DNA of 64,000 nt, from contig NZ_LYBV02000013.1 of the NCBI RefSeq assembly GCF_001660705.2, positions 1 through 64,000 on the forward strand. Reading direction: 5' to 3'. Each line of letters opens with the position of its first letter. Positions within the stretch are counted from its first letter, which is position 1. The DNA is from Saccharicrinis aurantiacus. GTDB taxonomy: Bacteria > Bacteroidota > Bacteroidia > Bacteroidales > Marinilabiliaceae. The notes under the pieces were generated by a model. The model made no database searches and was not told the DNA's origin. It was given only the letters and a program-made list of their open reading frames with translations. The translations under genes were made by a program, and so were the position numbers. This document shows, in pieces, positions 20,230 to 29,184 of the stretch.

Positions 20230-20406
20230 TGTCACTGGTAGGCATGTAGAACCTATGTTGATGTTTGGTAAGGCCATTAATGAACGAAGAAGATAGCGAA
20301 GTAGGTTATTATTTTTACGGTTTAAATACTAAGTTCAATCATAAATTTTCAGAGGTGGATAGGTTTTTTAACGCACATTGTGGGTATAACGAACAACGCT
20401 TAGTGA
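20230..20406 (+). pseudogene. Decayed fragment of a TonB-dependent receptor paralogous to the gene at 16692-19010
   Basis: From the ATG at 20280 the frame reads MNEEDSEVGYYFYGLNTKFN then HKFSEVDRFF before diverging to a stop. This matches the intact receptor at 17525-17611 at 22 of 29 residues. Upstream, 20232-20265 still resembles the DNA at 17479-17511 (the receptor's ARRTYVDAL segment) but with small insertions that break the frame. No signal peptide, plug start or barrel remains. This is therefore a remnant of a duplicated receptor gene, mostly deleted. The flanking 20033-20229 holds no gene; it contains a short perfect hairpin (CCCAAT/ATTGGG near 20113-20130). Confidence 0.8.
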
Positions 20407-20420
20407 GGTAATGAAAATCA

Positions 20421-20455
20421 AAATCCCACTGAAACATTTTCAGTGGGATTTTTTG
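20421..20455. terminator. Rho-independent terminator, probably bidirectional
   Basis: AAATCCCACTGAAA and TTTCAGTGGGATTT form a long perfect stem with a short loop, followed by T-rich sequence on both strands. It ends the remnant receptor region on the plus strand and the MBL hydrolase gene on the minus strand. Confidence 0.85.
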
Positions 20456-20504
20456 TTATTTATTAAACCAATAATGCTAAAAAGTAATTCTGCTTGTTAA
20501 TATA

Positions 20505-21656
20505 CTAATTTTTATTGTTTACAAGCTCTACTTTTGGTTCATCTTCGTTTTTTTCTCCATTCCACCAAAAAGTATACGTTTTGTCAGAATTGCTTATTGG
20601 TACTTTTTCACCAATGAGGGGAGTAATAATATGAAAAGTTGTATCCTTATGTAATTTTGTAATTTCTGATAATGGGGTATCCCAATCGTGGTTGGCTAAA
20701 CTAAATTTTCCTGAGTGTCCGGGTAAAATGGCCTTTGCATTGAGGTCTTTGGCAGCTTGTAGTACTTCGTTAGGCATCATGTGTATATACTTCCAAGCCT
20801 CGTTATATTGGCCATTCTCCATAAGTGCTAAATCAAAAGAACCAAACTGTTTGCCTATTTCAAGTAAGTGCGTATCATAACCGCCATCGCCCCCAAAAAA
20901 TAATTGAGTACTTGGGCTCTGAAAAACAAAGGCTACCCATAAACTTTGGTTGCGCTTGAATCCTCGTCCTGAAAAATGACGGGTAGGGGTAGTGTGAACC
21001 ACAAACCCTTTATCGAGTGTGGTTTTATCATTCCAATCCATTTCAATAATGGCTTCCTTTTTAAATCCCCATCTATCAAAATGAGAACCAACTCCTAATC
21101 CGCATACAATTTGCTTAAGTTTTGGTTTCAGGGCCATAATTGTTTCATAATCTAGGTGATCCCAATGGTCGTGGGTAATAAACAAATAATCAATTTCAGG
21201 AATGTCGCTATAGGCATATACATCAGTACCTTCAAATGCTTTTGTAGTTATCGGAATTGGCGAAGCTGCGCCACTAAGCACAGGGTCGATTAATATTCTT
21301 TTACCATCAACTTGTAAAAAGTAAGAAGAGTGTCCAAACCAAACCAAAATATTCTCTTCAGGACTCAAATTGTGCAAGTCAATTTTCTCAGAGGGTATTA
21401 TATCAGAAGGTTTTCTTTTTGATTTATCAGAGAAGATGGCCTCTTTAAGAACGCCCCATATGCTGTGCCCTTCGGCTAAACTAGGCGTATGACTTAGATT
21501 TTTAAACTCACCATCTCGATAGTTGGGAGATGCTTTAATGCGCTCTAAGCGTTCGCCACTCGGAAGCTTTCCAAACTTTTTTTGCTGCATAAATAGGTAA
21601 GTAGCCGCTGCAAAACTCACTATTATTATAAGAATAATCATCATTGCCTTTTTCAT
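20505..21656 (-). CDS. Membrane-anchored MBL-fold metallohydrolase (UlaG / NAPE-PLD-like)
   Basis: The 383-residue protein starts with one hydrophobic segment (about 4-23), probably a signal anchor. The metallo-beta-lactamase metal motif HDHWDHLD begins at His162, preceded by NILVWFGHSSYFLQVDGKRI and LIDPVLSG. Later come TPTRHFSGRG, FFGGDGGYDTH and ILPGHSGKFSL, which carry the remaining ligands. This is the COG2220-type layout shared with N-acyl-phosphatidylethanolamine phospholipase D and UlaG. A phosphodiesterase or lactonase activity in or near the membrane is plausible; the substrate is not known. The gene is single and divergent from the AbgT transporter. Confidence 0.88.
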   Translation of the reverse strand: MKKAMMIILIIIVSFAAATYLFMQQKKFGKLPSGERLERIKASPNYRDGEFKNLSHTPSLAEGHSIWGVLKEAIFSDKSKRKPSDIIPSEKIDLHNLSPEENILVWFGHSSYFLQVDGKRILIDPVLSGAASPIPITTKAFEGTDVYAYSDIPEIDYLFITHDHWDHLDYETIMALKPKLKQIVCGLGVGSHFDRWGFKKEAIIEMDWNDKTTLDKGFVVHTTPTRHFSGRGFKRNQSLWVAFVFQSPSTQLFFGGDGGYDTHLLEIGKQFGSFDLALMENGQYNEAWKYIHMMPNEVLQAAKDLNAKAILPGHSGKFSLANHDWDTPLSEITKLHKDTTFHIITPLIGEKVPISNSDKTYTFWWNGEKNEDEPKVELVNNKN

Positions 21657-22064
21657 TTGAATATATTTCTATTGCTTTTTTATGGAGAGGGTTGACTTCA
21701 ATAAAATGCAATGTTAAAATCATAAATACTATCTGTATCTATAAAAACTGCATAAAACTATTATAAAATATTATATGCTTTAGGTATTATTATACTGGAA
21801 TAAGGATATTGAGCTCTGTAATGTTCAAATTGATTTACGAAAAGACTTATTTACCACTAAACTGCTTCTTTATTAGTTAAGGATAATGAAACCTAGTGCA
21901 TTATTTTACTATTTGTATTGCCCCGTATTCAGCATCCATCTCATTTACAGGTGCGACATGATTTTATACAGTTTAGAGAAACCGTTTTTTTCTCTTATTT
22001 TCGCAAACAGCATAACAAAAACTTACTAGGTAAGTATACCTGAATATTAAGAAAAACACAACAT
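21657..22064. other. Divergent intergenic region, 408 bases, no gene seen
   Basis: This AT-rich stretch separates the divergent MBL hydrolase and AbgT genes and should hold both promoters. TATTTTCG at 21989-21996 is one base from the TAnnTTTG element and about 70 bases before the AbgT start. I see no hairpin, repeat or small reading frame I can support. Confidence 0.4.
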
Positions 22065-23621
22065 ATGTCTGTAAAAGAAACCAAGGCCGAAAATGGCGGA
22101 ATGATTAATAAATTCTTAAATATAGTTGAGCGAGCAGGAAATGCTTTACCACATCCTGCAACCTTATTTGCCATTTTATCGGCTACTATTTTAGTACTTA
22201 GCTTTGTAATGAGTTTGTTCGATCCGCAGGTAATCCATCCGGGTACGAAAGAAACCATAAAGGTGGTGAACTTGCTTTCTAAGGAAGGTTTAGATTTAAT
22301 ATTAACTAGAACAGTAACTAATTTTACAGGTTTTGCACCTCTGGGTACCGTATTGGTGGCCTTATTAGGTATTGGTATAGCTGAAAGCTCGGGCCTTATA
22401 GGAACCATGTTACGCTTGGTAGTATTGAAATCGCCTGCTAAAATATTAACCTTTGTGGTTGTTTTTGCAGGGGTTATTTCAAATACAGCTAGCGAAGTAG
22501 GTTATGTGTTATTAGTGCCTTTGGCTGCAGTAATATTTTTAGCTGCTGGGCGCCATCCTTTAGCAGGATTGGCAGCGGCTTTTGCTGGGGTATCTGGAGG
22601 ATATAGTGCCAACTTACTTTTGGGTACTGTTGATCCACTCTTGGCTGGGCTTTCGCAAGAAGCAGCACAAATTATGAATGAAACTTATACGGTTAGTGCG
22701 GCTAGTAACTACTACTTTATGTTTGTATCTACCTTCTTAATTTCGGGATTAGGGACTTTAGTCACTGAAAAAATTGTAATTCCTAAGCTAGGATTGTATA
22801 CCGGTGATGCCGAAGCTGAAGATATTCATCCGCTAAATGCCGCAGAAAAGAAAGGACTTTTTTATGCTACCATTGCCACGCTGATTATGGTGCTTGTAAT
22901 GGTATGGGGATTATTACCTGAGGATAGTTTTATTGCTTTTAGTGGGTTTTTAAGAGAAGCAGGAACAGGCAGTATTTTAAAATCGCCCTTCCTAAAAGGT
23001 ATTGTAACTATAATATTTGTTGTGGCTGCTGTTGCGGGTATTGCTTATGGAGTAGGAGCCAAAACCATTAAAAGCGATGCGGATGTAATGAAGGGCATGG
23101 GTAAATCAATGGAAACCCTTGGCTCGTATATTGTTTTGGTGTTCTTTGCAGCTCAGTTTGTAGAATATTTTAAGTGGACAAATATTGGTTTGATTTCAGC
23201 CATATCGGGAGCCGAGTTTTTACAAAGCATTAAACTAACCGGCATACCACTTATGATAGGCTTTATATTAATAGCCGCCTTAATTAACATCATCATGGGA
23301 TCTGCTTCGGCTAAATGGGCCATAATGGCGCCTGTGTTTATTCCTATGTTTATGATATTGGGTTACTCACCTGAGTTTACACAATTGGTATATCGTATTG
23401 GCGATTCGGTAACCAATATTATATCCCCAATGCTGAGTTACTTTGCCCTAATTGTTGCATTTATTAATCAGTACGATAAAAAAGCAGGTATCGGAACCGT
23501 TATTTCCATTATGCTCCCTTATTCAATTGTGTTCTTTATAGGATGGAGTATTATGCTAGCCATTTGGATGGTTTTAGGCTTACCAATTGGCCCAGGAGCA
23601 CCTTTGCATTACGGAGGATAG
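22065..23621 (+). CDS. abgT-like: AbgT-family transporter
   Basis: The 518-residue inner-membrane protein has about 11-13 hydrophobic segments and typical AbgT sequence: an N-terminal [18 protein letters not shown], an internal [18 protein letters not shown], and a C-terminal [20 protein letters not shown] with [14 protein letters not shown]. AbgT proteins were described as p-aminobenzoyl-glutamate importers and, for some members, as exporters of sulfonamides or antimetabolites driven by the proton gradient. Which direction applies here cannot be read from sequence. No peptidase partner gene (abgA/abgB) lies next to it. It is monocistronic with a strong terminator. Confidence 0.94.
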   Translation: MSVKETKAENGGMINKFLNIVERAGNALPHPATLFAILSATILVLSFVMSLFDPQVIHPGTKETIKVVNLLSKEGLDLILTRTVTNFTGFAPLGTVLVALLGIGIAESSGLIGTMLRLVVLKSPAKILTFVVVFAGVISNTASEVGYVLLVPLAAVIFLAAGRHPLAGLAAAFAGVSGGYSANLLLGTVDPLLAGLSQEAAQIMNETYTVSAASNYYFMFVSTFLISGLGTLVTEKIVIPKLGLYTGDAEAEDIHPLNAAEKKGLFYATIATLIMVLVMVWGLLPEDSFIAFSGFLREAGTGSILKSPFLKGIVTIIFVVAAVAGIAYGVGAKTIKSDADVMKGMGKSMETLGSYIVLVFFAAQFVEYFKWTNIGLISAISGAEFLQSIKLTGIPLMIGFILIAALINIIMGSASAKWAIMAPVFIPMFMILGYSPEFTQLVYRIGDSVTNIISPMLSYFALIVAFINQYDKKAGIGTVISIMLPYSIVFFIGWSIMLAIWMVLGLPIGPGAPLHYGG

Positions 23622-23664
23622 TTTTTATAGAGTTATAGAATGTTCTCTCAATAATAAAAAAAAG

Positions 23665-23707
23665 AGGCTGTATGGTAAGTGTATTATACTTATCATACAG
23701 CCTTTTT
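23665..23707. terminator. Strong bidirectional terminator between convergent genes
   Basis: AGGCTGTATGGTAAGT pairs with ACTTATCATACAGCCT (one wobble or mismatch) around a 7-base loop, with a T-run after it on the plus strand and a run of Ts on the minus strand. It ends both abgT and the small Cys-rich gene. Confidence 0.92.
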
Positions 23708-23745
23708 AGTGTTTTGTAATAGTCTATTATCTAAAGTCTAAAAAT

Positions 23746-23895
23746 CTAATCGTTTAACTTATTCTTTTTAGGTTTACACAACCTTCCCTCTTTATTTGAA
23801 GTAGCATCGCATTTTTTGCACATGTATTTCTTTGGTTTCGGAAGCTCCTCACATTTTTTCTTCAAGCCCTTTTCTTTGCACTTCTTATTACCCAT
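23746..23895 (-). CDS. Small Lys/Cys-rich protein (49 residues), putative metal-binding
   Basis: This short gene reads MGNKKCKEKGLKKKCEELPK from the ATG at 23895 and ends KNKLND before a TAG. It has Cys at 6, 15, 26, 29 and 40; Cys26 and Cys29 form a CxxC in the context YMCKKCDA. About a third of the residues are Lys. The pattern suggests a small zinc-ribbon-like or nucleic-acid-binding protein, but I recognise no named family. It faces a strong bidirectional terminator, which supports real transcription, and stands 72 bases downstream of the RapZ-fusion gene on the same strand, so they may share a transcript. Confidence 0.65.
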   Translation of the reverse strand: MGNKKCKEKGLKKKCEELPKPKKYMCKKCDATSNKEGRLCKPKKNKLND

Positions 23896-23967
23896 AACTT
23901 ATCAATCAATAGGCATTCATTTAAAGTTTCACATCTCTCTTCTGCCTGAAAACTTGTAAACTTAAAG

Positions 23968-25392
23968 TTACCCCTTCTTAATTTCTTGTTCAACGTGTTT
24001 TAATTTAATACTCACAGCATATTTCTCCTTAAGGTATTTTGCTAAATTTTCGGCAGAATATACCGAGCGATGCTGTCCACCTGTACAACCAAAATTGACC
24101 ATTAAATGTTTAAAACCACGCGAAATATATTTTTCAACCGATTTAGATACCATGTTATACACGCCATCTAAAAATTCGTGCATTTCGGGTTCTTTTTCAA
24201 AGAAGTCTATTACAGGCTGATCTTTACCCGTAATTTGTTTATAAGCTTCATATCTACCAGGGTTATGGATGGCTCTACAATCAAAAACAAAACCTCCGCC
24301 ATTACCGCTCATATCAAACGGAATACCTCTTTTATACGAGAAACTATTGATAGTTACCGTTAGGGAATTAATTTGCTTTAGTTTTTCGTTTTGCGTTAGT
24401 GAGCGTAACACTTTTGTAAGCTCAGGTATTTCTAATGGAAGCGGGTTGTTTTGTAATAGTTTAGTGATGTTTTTTAATGCATACGGTATACTCTTTAAAA
24501 AATGCTCTTTTTTCTCGTAAAAACCTCTAAAACCATAGGCACCCATTGCTTGCATAATACGAATGTATACATGCGCATAAAACAAGTGGCTAAACTCAGT
24601 TTCATCAACCTTGTGGTATTTTTTTAGTTCGGTAAGATAAGTTTGAAGTAATCCCTCACGCACATCGTTGGGTAAATCGGCTTTGCCATCGTAAAGTAGC
24701 GAGGCTAAATCGTATTGCAGTGCACCTTTGCGTCCGCCTTGGAAATCGATAAACCAAGGTTCGCCATCCTTAAGCATAATGTTTCTGCTTTGGAAATCGC
24801 GATACAAAAAGAAATTTTGTTCTGCTGATAATAGGTAATCCATCAGCGTATTAAAATCGTCCTCAAGCTTTTGTTCATCAAAAGATATCTGCGCAAGCTT
24901 TAAAAAGTAATATTTAAAATAGGATAAATCCCAGTGCATCGATTGTCTATCAAAAGCCTTACGGGGGTAGCATAAATCGTAATTTAAGCCCTTGCCACCC
25001 TTCAGTTGAAATTGCACCAACTCGCGAACCGTTTTTTGATATACCTCAATCAACTCATCAGGAAAAACCTCTTCAATACGTGTTTTTTGCAGATAATCGA
25101 AAAGGGTAATGGTGCCTAAATCCTCTATTAAATAGATGTTTTCAGCATTCATACGCGTATAAACCTTGGGCACGCGCAAGCCTTGTTCTATAAAGTGATC
25201 GGTAAAACCCAGATAAGCATCATTCTCTTTGGTATCGGCATTGTAAACGCCCAAAGCACTTTTGCTACTTCCGCTTATGCGGATGTACTCGCGGTACGAA
25301 CCCGATGGTGGTTGGGTGCTAATACTTTCCACTTCTTGCCCCGACCATTTGGTAAATAGTTCCATTAGGAGGTGTTGCTTATCTAATTGCAT
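23968..25392 (-). CDS. AmgK-like sugar/aminoglycoside-type kinase fused to RapZ C-terminal domain
   Basis: I choose the ATG at 25392 (MQLDKQ, 474 residues); an upstream in-frame ATG at 25452 adds 20 atypical residues. The N-terminal part (about 1-310) is an APH-type kinase with catalytic loop LYRDFQSRNIML and metal-binding WFIDFQGG, closely resembling AmgK, the MurNAc/GlcNAc anomeric kinase of cell-wall recycling. The C-terminal part (about 345-470) is the RapZ C-terminal domain with FVFDCRAIHNPGRY and NFGCTGGQHRSVY; in Escherichia coli this domain binds glucosamine-6-phosphate and controls the sRNA GlmZ. The fusion suggests amino-sugar phosphorylation linked to amino-sugar sensing; this is inference. 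The RapZ N-terminal P-loop domain is absent. Confidence 0.88.
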   Translation of the reverse strand: MQLDKQHLLMELFTKWSGQEVESISTQPPSGSYREYIRISGSSKSALGVYNADTKENDAYLGFTDHFIEQGLRVPKVYTRMNAENIYLIEDLGTITLFDYLQKTRIEEVFPDELIEVYQKTVRELVQFQLKGGKGLNYDLCYPRKAFDRQSMHWDLSYFKYYFLKLAQISFDEQKLEDDFNTLMDYLLSAEQNFFLYRDFQSRNIMLKDGEPWFIDFQGGRKGALQYDLASLLYDGKADLPNDVREGLLQTYLTELKKYHKVDETEFSHLFYAHVYIRIMQAMGAYGFRGFYEKKEHFLKSIPYALKNITKLLQNNPLPLEIPELTKVLRSLTQNEKLKQINSLTVTINSFSYKRGIPFDMSGNGGGFVFDCRAIHNPGRYEAYKQITGKDQPVIDFFEKEPEMHEFLDGVYNMVSKSVEKYISRGFKHLMVNFGCTGGQHRSVYSAENLAKYLKEKYAVSIKLKHVEQEIKKG

Positions 25393-25733
25393 ATACTTGT
25401 TTTTTATTCCGCTTAAAAAAGCGAAGATAGAATCTAGTATATAGATCCGCAAAAAAAGCTTGCACTATTTGATATTGTAGGTACTGTTTTCTAGCGCTAC
25501 TTTATATAGTTGCGGTGAAAATAAACTTGGTTCCACATTTTGGCGCATTTTTTATACTCACTTATTATTTCTGTGAGTTTGATTAGCAGATTGTCTAGTA
25601 TGCATTAGTGTATAGTTGTTTATATGGTAATTAATGTAATTAGCGTAAATTAATTGGCACTTAGTGTAAATGGAAAAACTATATGCAAACGTTAGGGTTT
25701 ATTATAAATAACCTAAAATAATTATATAAAATT

Positions 25734-26090
25734 ATGATCATTAATATTTTTATGAAGGCTGTTAAAGAAGACGGCACAATTAATCTTTACCTAGCCGACA
25801 ATGAGGGCGATATGGGTAAAAATAACTTAACAACTAAAGCTAAAGATGGCGATCAAATTGTATGGAAACTAGCTAATGAAAGTTCCATAAAAGAAATCAC
25901 AGGTATTTCTAAAAAAGAAGGCAGTAAATCTGTTTTTAGTGAGGGACCTGCAGCCAAGAGTAGTACCGAATGGACCGCTACGGTTGCTGATGATGCTGTA
26001 GGTGTAGAATCTTACAATATTGATTTTGTCTATGAGGATGGAACGCCTGTTCATGTGGATCCATTGGTTGATGTTCCACCTGCAGGATAG
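25734..26090 (+). CDS. Small beta-rich protein, paralogue A of the kinase cassette
   Basis: The 118-residue protein has no signal peptide and I do not recognise its family. It aligns end to end with the proteins at 28317 and 28818: shared positions include (M/L)KAV at the start, DNEG near residue 23, W(K/E)LA near 45, YNIDF.YEDG near 95, and a closing DP...VPP. The spacing suggests an all-beta sandwich of about 110 residues. It is immediately upstream of a TPR histidine kinase gene, with its stop codon inside a hairpin that leads to the kinase start. The start at 25734 is supported by alignment with paralogue C. Function is unknown; a ligand or modulator of the kinase is possible. Confidence 0.8.
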   Translation: MIINIFMKAVKEDGTINLYLADNEGDMGKNNLTTKAKDGDQIVWKLANESSIKEITGISKKEGSKSVFSEGPAAKSSTEWTATVADDAVGVESYNIDFVYEDGTPVHVDPLVDVPPAG

Positions 26091-26113
26091 TATTTTAACA
26101 AATGAAATACTAT
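26087..26113 (+). promoter_or_regulatory. Intercistronic hairpin overlapping the stop codon of paralogue A and abutting the kinase GTG start
   Basis: ATAGTATTT (26087-26095) pairs perfectly with AAATACTAT (26105-26113) around a 9-base loop. The TAG stop of the small protein lies in the left arm and the GTG start of the kinase begins at 26115. A ribosome finishing the first gene would open the stem, so translational coupling is a reasonable inference. Confidence 0.6.
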
Positions 26114-26114
26114 T

Positions 26115-27977
26115 GTGGTTAGATTTATAAAAATATGGATATTCTCTTTGATAGTATTTCATTTTTTTTCTGTTAATGCAAATATTGATAGTTTAATTTA
26201 TTTTTGTAATAAAGACTCAGGCCAAGTGTCTTGGAAATTGTTATATTCTCGATATAAAGAAATATCTTTTTATTCAAATGAAGTAGCAATTAAAATTTCA
26301 TATGCCAATAAAGCTCATTTATTGGCACAGCACTACGGAGATCATGTGCTGGAGGGATCTGCCTTAGTGTTGTTGAGCCGAGGATATCAATTAGCTGGGA
26401 ATAATATAAACGCATTATTAGCTTTAGATAAAGCACAAGTTAAACACGAAATAGTTGGATTTAGGGAGGGTGTGGCTGATTGCTTATTTCGTAAGGCTGG
26501 AGTTTATCAAAAGATTAACGGTTTCGCTAAATCGGAAGAAACTTATTTAGTCGCCATTGATGAACTTTTGGAGCTTGATTCTTTGAGATGTGCGGCCGCA
26601 ATATGTAATCTCGGTGAGTTATATCGAGAATGGGGAAAACCGAATAAAGCACTTTCTAAACTACAAAAAGCAGATAGTTTATTTACTCAACTGAATAATA
26701 TATCATCAACAGCCTACACCAAAGGAAATATTGGTCTAGTTTACATAGACCTCAATAAACCAGATAGTGCCAAAGTTAATTTACACAAAGCCATTGCAAT
26801 ATTAGAACCTACGGGAGATAATTACGCGGTGTCTGCCTACTTAGAAGGCTTAGCACGCTTAGTCATTGCCGATGGTGATTTGGAAAAAGCAGAACAATTG
26901 GCTCAGAGGAGTTTACGCTTGGCTAACGAGTACGGATTAAAAGAACAAATACGCGATGCCAGTTTGTGTTTATCGAGTATATATAGTAGCACCCAAAACT
27001 ATAAAGAAGCTTACCATCATCATAATAACTATGTAATTTATCGCGATAGCCTAGTAAACGAAGATACCATACGCGAAATTGCCAACTTACGTACTAAATA
27101 CGAGGTGGCACAAAAACAGAAAGAAGTAGATGATTTACAAAATAAAAAGAGCAAGCACCAATTGTTGCTTGTGGCGTTACTTATAATACTTGTTTTATTA
27201 GGCATACATATATTTCTTTTATACAAAAATCGTAAGCAGCGTAATCGCGATAAATTATTACTTGAGGAGCAACGTAATGCCTTATTAAAATCAAACGATA
27301 CCAAAAATAAGTTCTTCTCAATACTCTCGCACGATTTACGCAGCCCCATTGCTACCTTTAATAGCTATGCCGAATTACTTAATTATTATATTAATACCAA
27401 TGAAATTGAACAATTACCCAAATTGGTGCAAGAACTAGAGCGTTCATCGAGCAGTGTTATGCATTTGCTTGATAACCTACTACAGTGGGGTATGGTTCAA
27501 ATGCAAAACATAAAAATAGAACGACAGCAAATTAAGGTTATACAAGTTTTTAAAGAAGAATTGCATCACCTGAACTCCATTGCTTTGGCAAAAGATATTC
27601 AGATACAATTCAATATAGCCACCGATATTGAACTTTTTGTAGATAAGGCCTATTTTGCCATGACGCTTCGAAACCTTATTAGCAATGCCATTAAATTTAC
27701 CCCAAAGGGAGGCTTTGTTTGTGTGAGTACTTACCGCGAAAACAATAGTGTTATTATTAAGGTGGCCGATTCTGGTGTTGGTTTAGATGAGGATGCTTTT
27801 AAATTGCGTCTTAAAAGCGGTGAAATTTTAAGTACCTACGGCACCAATAACGAAAAAGGACTTGGTTTAGGGATGCAATTGGTTTGTAGCTTTATTAATT
27901 CGCATAATGGTAGCATTGATGTGGAAAGTAAGTTAGGAAAAGGTGCTACGTTTATTTTGCATTTGCCTATGGTTTAA
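26115..27977 (+). CDS. TPR-sensor transmembrane histidine kinase 1
   Basis: The 620-residue protein starts at a GTG. It has a signal peptide (about 1-22), a TPR region on the outer side (about 60-330, with repeats such as CNLGELYREWGKPNKALSKL and YTKGNIGLVYIDLNKPDSAK), a coiled segment, one transmembrane helix (about 350-370), a HisKA domain with phospho-acceptor His406 in SHDLRSP, and an HATPase domain with N-box NLISNAIKF, VADSGVGL and GLGLGMQLV. No receiver domain is attached and no response regulator gene is adjacent. It would autophosphorylate in the cytoplasm in response to a periplasmic signal. It is closely similar to the kinase at 29217, especially from residue 320 on. Confidence 0.92.
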   Translation: MVRFIKIWIFSLIVFHFFSVNANIDSLIYFCNKDSGQVSWKLLYSRYKEISFYSNEVAIKISYANKAHLLAQHYGDHVLEGSALVLLSRGYQLAGNNINALLALDKAQVKHEIVGFREGVADCLFRKAGVYQKINGFAKSEETYLVAIDELLELDSLRCAAAICNLGELYREWGKPNKALSKLQKADSLFTQLNNISSTAYTKGNIGLVYIDLNKPDSAKVNLHKAIAILEPTGDNYAVSAYLEGLARLVIADGDLEKAEQLAQRSLRLANEYGLKEQIRDASLCLSSIYSSTQNYKEAYHHHNNYVIYRDSLVNEDTIREIANLRTKYEVAQKQKEVDDLQNKKSKHQLLLVALLIILVLLGIHIFLLYKNRKQRNRDKLLLEEQRNALLKSNDTKNKFFSILSHDLRSPIATFNSYAELLNYYINTNEIEQLPKLVQELERSSSSVMHLLDNLLQWGMVQMQNIKIERQQIKVIQVFKEELHHLNSIALAKDIQIQFNIATDIELFVDKAYFAMTLRNLISNAIKFTPKGGFVCVSTYRENNSVIIKVADSGVGLDEDAFKLRLKSGEILSTYGTNNEKGLGLGMQLVCSFINSHNGSIDVESKLGKGATFILHLPMV

Positions 27978-28316
27978 AGGTAGGTTCCCTAGTTGTAATA
28001 AAAAGATATACAACCAGTCATTTGTTTATAGTAAGCCTAGCTGTTCAATTTTAATTGTATTCTGTTTTGTAGTTATATAAAGAAGGGTGTTTGTAGTCTA
28101 TTCTGTAGCGCGTAAAAATTTGTAATTTATTTACTGTATAATAACGGAGCTATAACTCCTGTGCAGCCCGTTATATGGGCATAGTTGCATGTATTTACTA
28201 CATAGGCTCAATGTTAAATATTCAGACTGCAGTGTGTTTTTTTTAACAATAGGTTTTCTGTAAACATAAAATTACTATTTTTAGCCTCGTTTTTAATAAT
28301 TAAAACCTAAAACCAT
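27978..28316. other. Intergenic region, 339 bases, no gene seen
   Basis: Lies between the first kinase and the second cassette. TATTTTTA at 28276-28283 is one base from the TAnnTTTG promoter element, 34 bases before the lipoprotein start. I see no terminator with a T-run, repeat or small reading frame I can support. Confidence 0.35.
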
Positions 28317-28784
28317 ATGAAACGGAACCTATTATTAAGCGCTATAGCAATACTAATATGTATATCCTGTAGCAAAGAAGATTTAAAAGAAACTCATAGC
28401 AATGAGGATTTAGAAGAAACACCAACAGCAGATGTTACCATTAGCATGCGTGCTGTAGATACAGGCACAGAAATTACCCTTGATCTTTGGGATACACAAG
28501 GTAACACGGGTACTCCAATGATTGAAACTAAAGCAGAACCCAACTTTATTATCAGATGGGAGTTGGCCGAGGATAGCAAAATAAATAAAATACTCAATAT
28601 TTATAAAAAGGAGCATAGTGCTGATATTTTTGAGGTGCAACCTTACCGTGTATCGCATGGTATTTGGGAAGCTAAAGTAGCCCCCTGGGCAGCTAACAGC
28701 ATTGAGTACAATATCGATTTTGAATATGAGGATGGGAGTATAGTTATCATTGATCCTATTATTGAGATTCCTCCGAAAGACTAA
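28317..28784 (+). CDS. Lipoprotein form of the small beta-rich protein, paralogue B
   Basis: The 155-residue protein has a lipoprotein signal peptide ending ISC (Cys18), then an acidic linker with a short internal duplication (EDLKETHSN and EDLEETPT), then the same 110-residue domain as the proteins at 25734 and 28818. Shared positions include RAV at its start, WELAED, KILNIYKKE, YNIDFEYEDG and DPIIEIPPKD. It is thus an envelope-anchored version of a domain whose two paralogues have no signal peptide. The next gene, paralogue C, follows after 33 bases. Family and function are not recognised. Confidence 0.82.
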   Translation: MKRNLLLSAIAILICISCSKEDLKETHSNEDLEETPTADVTISMRAVDTGTEITLDLWDTQGNTGTPMIETKAEPNFIIRWELAEDSKINKILNIYKKEHSADIFEVQPYRVSHGIWEAKVAPWAANSIEYNIDFEYEDGSIVIIDPIIEIPPKD

Positions 28785-28817
28785 AACAATAAGTGTAAAC
28801 AATTTAAAATTTAATTT

Positions 28818-29174
28818 ATGTCATTGAAAATTCTTTTGAAAGCCGTAGAAAAGGACGGAAAAATAGACCTTTGGTTGAGTGATAATGAAGGTAATATAGG
28901 AGTAGATGATCTTAGATCAGTAGGAGGTCGTGGTCAAAAGGTTAAATGGAAATTAGCTAAGGATAGTAATATTAATAAGATTCTAAATATTTATAAGAAG
29001 GAAGATAGCGAAGAAGTCTTTAGTGTAAAACCGCATAAAGTGACTGATAAGAAATGGAAAGGGGTTATTGATAAGGATGTTGAGGGAGATGAAGCATATA
29101 ATATTGACTTCGAATATAAGGATGGGTCAAAGGTAAGTATTGATCCAGTTATAAGTGTGCCACCTAAAGATTAA
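28818..29174 (+). CDS. Small beta-rich protein, paralogue C of the kinase cassette
   Basis: The 118-residue protein has no signal peptide and matches paralogue A over its whole length (start MSLKILLKAVEKDGKIDLWL, end IDPVISVPPKD). It shares the stretch KILNIYKKE with lipoprotein B, so B and C are the closest pair in the middle of the domain. It lies between lipoprotein B (33 bases upstream) and kinase 2 (42 bases downstream, across a perfect hairpin). The order small protein, hairpin, GTG-started kinase repeats the arrangement at 25734-27977. Function unknown. Confidence 0.8.
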   Translation: MSLKILLKAVEKDGKIDLWLSDNEGNIGVDDLRSVGGRGQKVKWKLAKDSNINKILNIYKKEDSEEVFSVKPHKVTDKKWKGVIDKDVEGDEAYNIDFEYKDGSKVSIDPVISVPPKD

Positions 29175-29184
29175 TAATTTTGAA

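Noticed and set aside
21995-22408. Open frame of 137 codons on the minus strand over the AbgT start
   Set aside because: Overlaps the clear N-terminus of AbgT on the other strand; the protein is low-information and unlike any family.
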